From an uncultured Opitutia bacterium (GTDB lineage Bacteria; Verrucomicrobiota; Verrucomicrobiia; Opitutales; UBA953), in contig CAIKRN010000249.1 of the NCBI GenBank assembly GCA_903829855.1, positions 1 through 8,185 on the forward strand: a DNA stretch of 8,185 nucleotides. The letters run 5' to 3'. Both the position numbers and the translations under genes were made by a program. The notes below the pieces were generated by a model. It was not told the DNA's origin and did not search any database. It worked only from the letters and a program-made list of their open reading frames with translations. This document shows positions 1 to 6,100 of this stretch, piece after piece. Position 1 is the stretch's first letter. Each line of letters starts with the position of its first letter.

Positions 1-239
1 AGGATATGGTCGAGGCGGTGAAGTGGTATCGCAAGGCCGCCGAACAAGGAGATCCGGAAGCACAAAAGGATCTGGGCTATTGCTATGCCAGCGGCGAGGG
101 TGTGGCGAAGGATCACGGCGAGGCGGTGAAGTGGTATCGTAAAGCCGCCCAACAGGGTGACCGCGAAGCCCGGAATATCGCGGATGACCTACAGAAGAAA
201 ATCGAAGCCAAACCAGCAGAGAAGAAGCCCGGGGAGTGA
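1..239 (+). CDS. Sel1-repeat protein, C-terminal end (5' partial)
   Basis: The frame is already open at base 3 and ends at TGA 237-239, so the ATG at 6 is probably an internal Met and the gene starts outside the window. The visible part is the end of a Sel1-like (TPR-related) array: one whole repeat with EAVKWYRKAAEQGDPEAQ and LGYCYASGEGVAKD, then a second helix pair, then a charged Lys/Glu/Pro tail (AKPAEKKPGE) that ends the protein. Sel1 repeats form alpha-solenoids that bind other proteins; no enzymatic residues are expected or seen. Bases 43-113 match 7713-7783 of the Sel1 gene at the other end of the window at about 93% identity, so the two are close paralogues or have exchanged sequence. 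Cellular location cannot be judged because the N-terminus is missing, although the related gene at 7106 encodes a signal peptide. Confidence 0.9.
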   Translation, partial: DMVEAVKWYRKAAEQGDPEAQKDLGYCYASGEGVAKDHGEAVKWYRKAAQQGDREARNIADDLQKKIEAKPAEKKPGE

Positions 240-280
240 ACGAATCCTCCAGGGGGGTCGTAAACGCAGGCTGCCTTGGG

Positions 281-310
281 GTAGGGACGGCTCTCCGAGC
301 CGTCCGTTCG
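281..310 (+). repeat. GTAGGG-headed hairpin repeat, forward copy
   Basis: Head gtaggg at 281-286, then a perfect 9-bp stem (ggacggctc 285-293, loop tcc 294-296, gagccgtcc 297-305) and tail cgtccgttcg (301-310). No U-run follows, so it is not a typical intrinsic terminator, though it sits 45 nt past the stop of the first gene. Head, lower stem and tail recur at 1234-1263 and 1326-1359 with a different upper stem. It resembles REP-type extragenic palindromes. Confidence 0.75.
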
Positions 311-340
311 CCGGAGGAGACCCGAACCACATCCGGCTCA

Positions 341-371
341 ACGGCGGGCTCGGCGAGCCCGCCCTACCTCG
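341..371 (-). repeat. GTAGGG-headed hairpin repeat, reverse copy
   Basis: Perfect 9-bp stem (ggcgggctc 343-351, loop ggc 352-354, gagcccgcc 355-363) followed by ccctacctcgag, so the GTAGGG head points the opposite way from the copy at 281. The two copies form a facing pair about 35 nt apart, the arrangement seen in REP doublets (REPIN/BIME). No nearby transposase is visible. Confidence 0.7.
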
Positions 372-377
372 AGACAG

Positions 378-446
378 AGCCCCCGATAGCCCGTATCAGG
401 ATTAACGATGCTCGCTAGTCCAGTAACCGTGTTATAGTTATCTATT
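378..446 (+). promoter_or_regulatory. Conserved promoter block of gene 447 (near-leaderless)
   Basis: Contains ggattaacgatg (399-410), 18 nt, gtgttata (429-436), 10 nt, then ATG 447. TATAGT at 433-438 is a good -10 hexamer and predicts a start of transcription near 445, so the mRNA would have almost no leader; no Shine-Dalgarno sequence is present. There is no TTGACA-like -35; ggattaacgatg would lie at about -46 to -35, where a class II activator binds. Bases 378-416 match 7037-7075 with 2 differences in 39. The same elements with identical spacing precede the minus-strand gene starting at 6572. Confidence 0.75.
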
Positions 447-740
447 ATGATAACTTTAGCCGATAGCTTTTGGGTGGAGTTAATCCGTGACCCCGTGGGC
501 ATGACGGTAATTTTAGTGATCGTCATCACCGGGGTCTACGTGCGGAGTTTACTCAAAAAAACTGACCCCGCGGAAGAAGCATTGGCTGCCGCCCAAATCG
601 CCGCCGGGCAGCAAATCACCACGGAACGGCCGCCGCAGGAATTCCAAAAAGCCCCAAGCTATCAGCCGCAATATGAAATACCGCGCATGAAGCTCGACCC
701 CAACATGAAAGCCCCACCCGAGCCCCCCTCGCAGGACTAA
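447..740 (+). CDS. Small single-helix membrane protein with proline-rich tail, paralogue 1
   Basis: The gene encodes 97 residues; I recognise no named family. A short amphipathic N-terminus with LIRDPVG (12-18) leads into one hydrophobic helix (about 19-36), then basic KK, a polar Ala/Gln/Pro-rich stretch and the C-terminal motif MKLDPNMKAPPEPP (81-94). It looks like a small inner-membrane protein with a flexible soluble tail ending in a proline-rich docking motif; that role is inference. The start is set by the conserved promoter block 10 nt upstream and by agreement of the N-terminus with the next gene. The paralogue at 777 shares the IR-D/N-PVG box, the helix and the C-terminal motif, so the ORF is probably real despite its size. 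The two could be one transcript (36-nt gap). The promoter block is shared with the large DUF805-Sel1 gene and the Sel1 gene at 7106. Confidence 0.8.
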   Translation: MITLADSFWVELIRDPVGMTVILVIVITGVYVRSLLKKTDPAEEALAAAQIAAGQQITTERPPQEFQKAPSYQPQYEIPRMKLDPNMKAPPEPPSQD

Positions 741-776
741 CCAAACTCGCGCCCGAGAAAAACTTCAAAGCTACTT

Positions 777-1091
777 ATGATGATTGCTTCAGATTTTGGC
801 GACTTTGTGCACTTGGTGGAATTCATCGTGGACGTCATCCGTAACCCGGTGGGAACCTTGGGCTCGTGCGCGGTAATCATCCTCGCGGTAGTCGTGTTCG
901 GTGTGATCAAGAAAGCTTATTCCCCGGACGACAATCTACCCGCCGACCAAGTCGGCTTAGCCGGGCAGATGGGTGCCCCGAAACAGCCGGCACAGAACGG
1001 CGTCAACCCAACAGGGCATAGGCCGGGAAATGAACCGCCGCCCATGAATCTCGACCCTGCAATGAAAGCCCCACCCGAGCCCCCCGCTTAG
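777..1091 (+). CDS. Small single-helix membrane protein with proline-rich tail, paralogue 2
   Basis: The gene encodes 104 residues and lies 36 nt downstream of its paralogue. VIRNPVG (20-26) is followed by a hydrophobic helix (about 27-44, TLGSCAVIILAVVVFGVI), a KK stop-transfer, a polar Gly/Gln/Pro/Asn-rich linker and MNLDPAMKAPPEPP (90-103) at the very end. The last motif is also conserved at DNA level: 24 nt are identical at 705-728 and 1062-1085, against diverged linkers, which points to recent duplication or selection on the motif. ATG occurs twice (777 and 780) and neither has a Shine-Dalgarno sequence; the first is reported, but 780 or a later start is possible. The intergenic spacer is a degraded version of the block before gene 447 (ggactaac...ctcgcgcccgagaaaaac), without a clear -10. 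Function is unknown. Confidence 0.75.
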   Translation: MMIASDFGDFVHLVEFIVDVIRNPVGTLGSCAVIILAVVVFGVIKKAYSPDDNLPADQVGLAGQMGAPKQPAQNGVNPTGHRPGNEPPPMNLDPAMKAPPEPPA

Positions 1092-1138
1092 GATTAACCA
1101 AGCTTGTTCGCGTGGGCACGGTGATGCCTTTCGCAGAG
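1092..1138. other. Spacer after paralogue 2, no gene
   Basis: The stop is followed by aggattaacc, echoing the gactaacc after paralogue 1 and the ggattaac of the promoter blocks. No ORF or promoter is convincing. This 47-nt spacer opens the 448-nt gene-free stretch 1092-1539, whose repeats are listed separately. Confidence 0.5.
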
Positions 1139-1186
1139 GACTGCGTCGATGACTGCATTGAGGGCTGAATCGAGGACTGAATAGAC
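1139..1186. repeat. 12-bp tandem repeat, four imperfect units, copy 1
   Basis: Units gactgcgtcgat, gactgcattgag, ggctgaatcgag and gactgaatagac lie head to tail with no gaps. A second block of the same repeat is at 2895-2942, and 31 nt are identical between blocks (1152-1182 and 2908-2938). Because the inner units keep their order and sequence in both places, the block moved or was copied as a whole rather than arising twice. Confidence 0.8.
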
Positions 1187-1196
1187 CCGATACAAC

Positions 1197-1226
1197 GGGT
1201 AGGGGCAGCACCGCGTGCTGCCCTAG
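1197..1226 (+). repeat. GGGTAGGG-headed hairpin repeat, GCAC-type stem
   Basis: Head gggtagggg (1197-1205), perfect 9-bp stem gggcagcac (1203-1211), loop cgc, gtgctgccc (1215-1223), tail ctagtg. The inner part (1207-1223, 17 nt) recurs exactly at 3052-3068, and a variant with the same tail (acctagt) is at 1371-1398. Confidence 0.75.
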
Positions 1227-1233
1227 TGCATTG

Positions 1234-1263
1234 GGTAGGGGCGCGACTGCGTCGCGTCCGTTT
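1234..1263 (+). repeat. GGGTAGGG-headed hairpin repeat, GCGAC stem
   Basis: Head gggtaggg, stem gggcgcgac (1239-1247), loop tgc, gtcgcgtcc (1251-1259) with one G-T wobble, tail gtccgttt. It lies 8 nt after the previous hairpin, in the same orientation. It shares lower stem and tail with 281-310 and 1326-1359 but has its own upper stem. Confidence 0.75.
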
Positions 1264-1325
1264 GAGACCGCGGCCGGAAGTCATCGGGTCTTAGCCTAGC
1301 TAGGTTTACGTTCGAATGTACCGTC
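1264..1325. other. Spacer between hairpin repeats
   Basis: No gene or regulatory site seen. The only structure is a 10-bp perfect palindrome, cctagctagg (1295-1304), too short to name. Confidence 0.4.
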
Positions 1326-1359
1326 CCGAACGGACGTGATGGCAATCACGTCCCTACCC
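1326..1359 (-). repeat. GGGTAGGG-headed hairpin repeat, GTGAT stem, reverse
   Basis: Read on the plus strand: cgaac tail, stem ggacgtgat (1332-1340), loop ggca (1341-1344), atcacgtcc (1345-1353), then ctaccc. The GGGTAGGG head therefore points leftwards and this copy faces the two forward copies at 1197 and 1234. Its GTCCGTTCG tail is the same as at 301-310. Confidence 0.75.
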
Positions 1360-1370
1360 GTTGCCTTCTG

Positions 1371-1398
1371 GGTGGGTCGGCACTGCGTGCTGACCTAG
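1371..1398 (+). repeat. GGGTGGG-headed hairpin repeat
   Basis: Head gggtggg with one change from GGGTAGGG, stem ggtcggcac (1375-1383), loop tgc, gtgctgacc (1387-1395) with one wobble pair, tail ctagtt. It is related to the 1197-1226 element by loop, stem tip and tail. Confidence 0.65.
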
Positions 1399-1539
1399 TT
1401 CACACGTTTCAGGTGGCGGGTGGCGGCCCCGGGTGTTCAGGTGCAGGAGCCGGGCAGGTCCGCTACATGAAGCTGCTCCGCCTTCGCCTGAGGCATTCCC
1501 TACATTGCGGGAAGATAGGCTGCGGGCGATGGGTGAGGG
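1399..1539. other. Region upstream of the DUF3800 gene, no clear signal
   Basis: G+C-rich sequence with no convincing ORF, -35/-10 pair or dyad. Purine-rich gggtgaggg directly abuts the ATG at 1540, too close to be a normal Shine-Dalgarno site. Confidence 0.4.
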
Positions 1540-2211
1540 ATGCATCTGGTCTATGTGGATGAGAGCGGAGATACAGGCTTAACGAATTCGCCGACCCGTG
1601 AATATCTCCTGGTGGCCGTCATGGTGCCCGAGGACTCGTGGCATAATATCCTCGCTCGCATCAACAGGGCCAGGCGCAGAATGAAGGATAAGCTCGGCCT
1701 CGATTTCGCGGTCGAAATCCATGCAGCTGAGTTCCTCGGGGGCGCGCACACCTATCTAGGACTGGAAGCCTGGCAAAGAGTGCGTGCCATCCGTTGGTTA
1801 CTAAAAGAACTCTCCCGTGAGCCAAAACTAGAGTTCTTAGCGATCGGAAGGGATAAACAGTCCGGAGGAGAGATTCTACGTCCTGCTTGGGCGAAACTTG
1901 TCGGCGAAGCAGAAAATCGCACCTCAGAGAGGATCATGCTCCTGACAGATGTGACTGACCGTAAGGCAGTCCTCAAGGCGGTGCATCTTCGCGAGGAAGA
2001 CGAAGGCCCAAACGCACAAGGTCCATCGGCAAGGCTGATCGAAGACCCCATCCACATCGACTCACGGCACTCTCGATTCATTCAGATTTCAGACCTGATC
2101 GCCTACCTACTGAGGCAGAGCCTTCAGCCGAATGCGCACTTCAGAAACGAACAGCCACGGCAACTCGTGCGGATGGCAACTAGGCTGACCGGCGGCATCA
2201 TCTGGACTTAA
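1540..2211 (+). CDS. DUF3800 domain protein
   Basis: The gene encodes 223 residues, a normal length for DUF3800. The N-terminus MHLVYVDESGDTG (1-13) is the family signature, with acidic D7, E8 and D11 after a first beta strand. EIHAAEF (59-65) supplies E59, H61 and E64, LLTDVTD (134-140) another acidic site, and the C-terminal IDSRHSRFIQISDLIAYLL (173-191) is the family's DS...QxxDL block with D174 and D185. The spacing of conserved acidic residues resembles an RNase H-like fold, so metal-dependent nucleic-acid cleavage is often suspected; the activity is not established and is inference here. Such proteins are common among mobile elements and defence islands. No partner gene lies beside it: it stands alone between repeat-filled spacers, which fits horizontal acquisition. 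The start is fixed by the signature beginning at residue 1. All key motifs are present, so it appears intact. Confidence 0.9.
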   Translation: MHLVYVDESGDTGLTNSPTREYLLVAVMVPEDSWHNILARINRARRRMKDKLGLDFAVEIHAAEFLGGAHTYLGLEAWQRVRAIRWLLKELSREPKLEFLAIGRDKQSGGEILRPAWAKLVGEAENRTSERIMLLTDVTDRKAVLKAVHLREEDEGPNAQGPSARLIEDPIHIDSRHSRFIQISDLIAYLLRQSLQPNAHFRNEQPRQLVRMATRLTGGIIWT

Positions 2212-2322
2212 ATAGGAAGAGGCCGCATCGCTGCGGCCCCTAGGGAGTCCTACCCGCGCGACTAGCACGCTCTCGGACTCACGTGCACTGAGGCAGAATT
2301 GCAGGTACAAGGCAAGACGCGA
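2211..2322. repeat. 112-bp direct repeat, copy 1
   Basis: Aligns without gaps to 2780-2891 (offset 569) with about 16 differences in 112 positions, roughly 86% identity. It begins at the stop codon of the DUF3800 gene with a hairpin (ggccgca 2221-2227, loop tcgc, tgcggcc 2232-2238) followed by cctagggag and ctacccgcgcg, which carries a reversed GGGTAG head. Stem changes in the second copy preserve pairing. The hairpin could weaken readthrough from the DUF3800 gene but has no U-run. Confidence 0.85.
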
Positions 2323-2354
2323 AGTGCGACGGCGCCTTATCGGCTGGAGCGAAA

Positions 2355-2392
2355 ACAAAAAAGGCGGTGACGCCTAAACGTCGCCCGCCTTT
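2355..2392 (-). terminator. Intrinsic terminator, minus strand
   Basis: Stem aaaggcgg (2360-2367) pairs with ccgccttt (2385-2392), and gacg (2369-2372) with cgtc (2379-2382) inside it, around a 6-nt loop. On the minus strand the hairpin is followed by ttttttgtttt, a strong U-run. It would end a minus-strand transcript coming from the right, but the nearest minus-strand gene stops 700 nt away at 3111, which suggests an unannotated transcript between. Confidence 0.6.
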
Positions 2393-2640
2393 CCGACCGA
2401 GAAATCCCAGTCCTCTGTTAATTTGGCAAACTGAGCTTTAACCGCCAAGGAAGAAATGGATGGGGAGTCGCCCTATTCCACAGAAGGGGCGAACCGGACG
2501 TATTGTCTGATTCGCCCCGAAGGCACCGCCTGAGCCAACGAATCTTGGGCAGGTGGTTCGTATTCAAAGATGCCTGACGACGGCCCCAGTGCAAGCCCAA
2601 GTCGATAGGGGTTAATTCCGATGCCGACGGCTGAAAATGA
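2393..2640 (-). other. Gene-free stretch, possible structured RNA on minus strand
   Basis: No convincing protein gene. The region contains a perfect 8-bp inverted repeat (ggggcgaa 2486-2493, ttcgcccc 2511-2518, 17-nt loop) and a weaker pairing around ccgcctg and caggtgg (about 2527-2555). It is bounded on the left by the minus-strand terminator at 2360-2392. Together these fit a small non-coding RNA read leftwards, but I recognise no known family (not tmRNA, RNase P RNA or SRP RNA by their signature motifs) and no clear promoter. Confidence 0.25.
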
Positions 2641-2641
2641 T

Positions 2642-2663
2642 AAGGGGCGCTGACGCGCCCCTT
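2642..2663 (-). terminator. Terminator-like hairpin
   Basis: Perfect 9-bp stem aaggggcgc (2642-2650), loop tgac, gcgcccctt (2655-2663). On the minus strand it is followed by atcattttc, a modest U-rich stretch; on the plus strand by tggaggt. It could terminate minus-strand readthrough from the large gene ending at 3111, about 450 nt upstream on that strand. Confidence 0.4.
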
Positions 2664-2779
2664 TGGAGGTATTTCCGCCGGCCTACGCCGACTTCCAAAC
2701 CTGAAGTAAAATTAGGCGAGAGGGTTCTAACGACAAGTCGGAATTTGGTGGAGGCGTCAGCGAGTAGTAAACCTCACCC
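2664..2779. other. Spacer between terminator-like hairpin and direct repeat
   Basis: Non-coding by appearance. The only structure is a distant 7-bp inverted repeat (ccgactt near 2688, aagtcgg near 2735). No gene, promoter or named repeat seen. Confidence 0.35.
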
Positions 2780-2891
2780 AATAGGGAGGGGCCGCATTGC
2801 TGCGGCCCCTAGGGAGTGCTACCCGCGCGACTGGCGCGCTCTCGGACTCATATGTATTGAGGTAGAATTGGAGGGTTAAGGCAATACGCGA
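2780..2891. repeat. 112-bp direct repeat, copy 2
   Basis: Second copy of the element at 2211-2322. Its leading hairpin is longer (ggggccgca 2788-2796, loop ttgc, tgcggcccc 2801-2809). The copies flank 457 nt holding both terminator-like hairpins. The 12-bp tandem repeat begins 3 nt after this copy but not after copy 1. Confidence 0.85.
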
Positions 2892-2894
2892 GAG

Positions 2895-2942
2895 GACTGG
2901 GTAGATCACTGCATTGAGGGCTGAATCGAGGACTGAATGGAT
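2895..2942. repeat. 12-bp tandem repeat, four imperfect units, copy 2
   Basis: Units gactgggtagat, cactgcattgag, ggctgaatcgag and gactgaatggat. 2908-2938 is identical to 1152-1182. It sits directly after the second 112-bp repeat. Confidence 0.8.
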
Positions 2943-3003
2943 TGATGCAAAGCACTCCGCCTGAGTTCCCAACCGCCAACCGCTAACCACCAATACCTTT
3001 AAT

Positions 3004-3074
3004 GGGTAGGGTCGGGGCCTCGTCACGACAGTGCTGCCTCGAGGTGGGTATAGCACCGCGTGCTGCCCCCCCCC
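3004..3074 (+). repeat. Compound GGGTAGGG hairpin repeat and C9 tract
   Basis: 3004-3030 (gggtagggtcgggg...cacgaca) matches the reverse complement of 6792-6818 with 2 differences in 27. After it, ctcgaggtgggta leads into agcaccgcgtgctgccc (3052-3068), identical to 1207-1223 but with a shortened head. The element runs into nine consecutive C (3066-3074) and a short CA repeat. It looks like fused or partly deleted copies of the hairpin family. Confidence 0.65.
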
Positions 3075-3110
3075 ACACACATACAGGCGATCCCGGTGAC
3101 GGGAAAGCGA

Positions 3111-6100
3111 TCAGCGTTCCGAAGGAAGCTGGGGAAGAGATCGCGGGGAGTCGGGATAATCAATGGCGAGCGCTGAAACATAACCTCCATAGCCCCGAAG
3201 CGTGATGAGGTACCTGTCTCCCGCACGGCATGTCGTCTCGGTAAAGAGATTAATCGAGACCTCGGTATCACCAAATCCTCGGCCCCTCGAGAGCTGTTTC
3301 CCTGGAGCGTCGTATCTGAGCCCTGAATCGTTAAGTATCTGGACATATAGAATCAGTCCGGCTCCGCGAGTGGCATTTATCGGCAACCACGGCAGAACCA
3401 CGTGGAGCTGGACGCCGTTCTTAGAGGCATAGAAAACGCCCTTCAGGCCCGAAGGCGAATAAGGGGATGAACTCGTTGTTTCTTTCGTGCCGGCAGGGAT
3501 GTTGGCTGCGATGACTTTACCCAGTTCCTTCGCCCGTTGCTGCCCCAGAAGGACCGATTCCTTGGTCATCCTTGTCTCTAGTTGATAAAGATTCACCTTC
3601 GAAGTCTGAGATTTCTTGGAGGCAACGCTCCAGTAAGCATAGGCTTGGACCTCATCCTTGGGCACGTCGACACCCAGGGCATAGAATCGTCCCATGTTAT
3701 TGAGGGCGACCGCGTTCCCCTGATCGGCGGATTTTCGATAATACGACAAGGCCACGGCAGGATCCTTGGACACACCCGTGCCCGAAGCGTAGCAATGTCC
3801 TAGGTTATTTTGCGCCTTAGCATGGCCTTGGTCGGCGGCCTTCCGCCACCAGTTCAGGGCTTCAGCCACGTGACCGCCATCAGAAGTGTCCAGGTTATAT
3901 CGATTGCCTAAAATCCATTGATCCTCGGCGCTTCCGGCTTCGGCTTTTGCCTTCAACGTCGCCAGGTCGGCCGCCTTCGAGGCCTCCGAATACTTGGCGA
4001 CCAACTTGTTCTGATCACGGAAGGTTTTGGCACGGAGTTCTCCGTCGGCCCGGATTTTATCCGTGATCACGATGCCGCTATTGTTTGTTATGCGCTTTGA
4101 GTCCTTCTCATAGCCGCTGCTGAGCAGAGACCATTTGATTTGTTCAGCGAGAGCGTCGTCATCTCCAGCTTGGATTGACCGGCCGTTTTTAAAGTGCGAC
4201 TTATCGGACATCGCCCGGGTTGCCTCGACATTGCCTTGGACGGCGCTCTTAAGATACCAAACCAACGCGACGGTCTCATCCCGCTTCGGGAACCCCGCTT
4301 CTCCGCGCGTCTTGTTCTCCGAAAAGCCACAATCGTAGCCCCTTCCTAACTGACATTGGGCGATAGGATCGCCTTGCTCGGCCTTGTGGAGCAACGCTTG
4401 AAAATCCGCCGACATTCTGGCGACGGGTACCACCGGTAACGCCAAGGCCTTGGTCTTATTCATGGCCGCATTGGATTCGATCAGCTTCCGGATTTCATCC
4501 GCACGCTTTTGTCCGGCGACGATTTCTGCAGGCGTCATCCGGGAGGAGATGACGGCCAGATCTTCTTTGTCGCCCGAGACTTGCGTATAAGCATAGGCCT
4601 CGATGGCATCTTTATTCGCGCCTTCTCCGATGGCGTAGGCATAGCCAAGCTGGTTCTGGGCAATCGCGTCGCCCTGGTCGGCGGCCTTACGAAACCAGAC
4701 ATTGGCCTGTAACAGATCGTTCGTGGATAGGTAGTGAAGCCCGAGGTAACCTTGCGCGATCTTGTCGCCTTGTTCGGCGGCATGTATCCACCACATCAGC
4801 CTGTTCTCCACATTATTCGGAATTCGCGATATGACCATAAAATGACTCGGCTCGGAGAGATTGTTGCGGCTTCGCAGAGCGAAGACCGGAGCGTCCCTGC
4901 CTCGACGACCTGACGAGGCCGATGACCTTCGTTCCAGGGGCGGCAAGTCATGATTTTCTGTCGTCAGCGCAGGCTTATCGCCGGGATTCATCCCTTTCAT
5001 CAAGGCTTTCAGTTCGATCAGCCGGGCCTTCCCAGCGGTCGCAATCCTTGAAGGAATATCGAGCTGATCCATAGGAAAAGGATTAGCGAAATTAGCCCTG
5101 ACCTCGCTCGCATTGATGCTTCCGAACTCCATGAATGCAATGCCCGCGAGGGCGTAATAAGCATAAGCCTCCACGTCATCTTCCTCGACGCCGACGCCGA
5201 AGGCATAGGCATGGGCAAGCATGTACTGGGCTTCCTTATCTCCGGACATGGCCTGCACCTTGAAGAATTCGATGCTCGCCACCAACGGCACACCGGACGC
5301 AAAAGCTTCCCGGTCGGCGATTCTCTCAGCCATTATTTCGAGGTCGCCCGCCGCAAAAGCGAAGTCGACCTCGCCATCTGCCGCCTTGCGGTACCATTTC
5401 ACCGCCTTCACCTCGTTCTTTTCCGACAAGATCCGCCCTTTGTGTTCATTGCCTTCACCGTAAAAGTAAAAGCCGTGCTGATAAGAATCCCCCAACCATC
5501 TCTGTGCGTTAGGATTACCGAGTTCTGCCGCCTTCAGATAATGCTTCACCGCCTCCGCCGGATCCTTCGCAATTCCACGGCTTCGGTCACCGCTCCGATA
5601 GCGGCTGGCGAGATTGAATTCCTCCCGCGCCTCAAGTTTCTTTTCTTCAGGCGTCTTTTCGGCCGCTGACGCCGTCGGGGCATTGGCCATGGCGAATATC
5701 GCGATGACCGCTAACATCAGCCCACCTCCGGTTAATTTGATCGGATTACGGCCCCTGGGCTGCCACTCGGTCACAAGCGGCCCGTTTTTTAACCATCGAG
5801 TCGTTGAATCTAAGCCGACGAACAGGAAGGTCAGCGCCTTTAAGTACAAAGGTGCGAGCAAGTAGACCATCAACCCGCTTCCGTCTTGGCTACCCATCAG
5901 CAGCCCGAAGATCAGCTTGAGAGGGTTGCTCAAATTGAGTTGCTGCAGCCAGAGCTGCGCCCAGATGGAAAGCACCATCGATAAAGCCAATACCCAGCCG
6001 GCGTAGGCTTTCCTCATCCACACCCCATAAGCGGCGAGGGAGGCGACGATAACTGGGGCCCAGTAAGCCAGCCGCCGCAGTAGCCGCTCCAGGGACATAG

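Noticed and set aside
1003..1284. Minus-strand frame with a Ser/Gln periodic peptide (SIQSSIQPSMQSS)
   Set aside because: The periodicity is the 12-bp tandem repeat read in frame; the rest crosses hairpin repeats and the antisense of a supported gene.
1295..1304. Palindrome cctagctagg
   Set aside because: Ten bases only, with no repeat elsewhere in the window and no gene near enough to regulate.
1197..1398. CRISPR-like array of hairpins
   Set aside because: Spacing is irregular, orientation changes, repeats are not identical and no cas genes are present.
2393..2640. tmRNA, RNase P RNA or SRP RNA
   Set aside because: The hallmark motifs of these RNAs were looked for and not found on either strand.
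2637..2879. 80-codon plus-strand frame
   Set aside because: Begins at a terminator-like hairpin and runs into the 112-bp repeat; no recognisable domain.
2107..3080. Minus-strand frames 2107-2358 and 2757-3080 that encode a similar peptide (ESES..VARV.LPRGRS.AA)
   Set aside because: The similarity is fully explained by the 112-bp direct repeat they overlap; outside it the peptides are unrelated, and no start signal is seen.
5211..5669. 152-codon plus-strand frame
   Set aside because: Lies wholly antisense to the DUF805-Sel1 gene, which has clear domain evidence, and has no family features.
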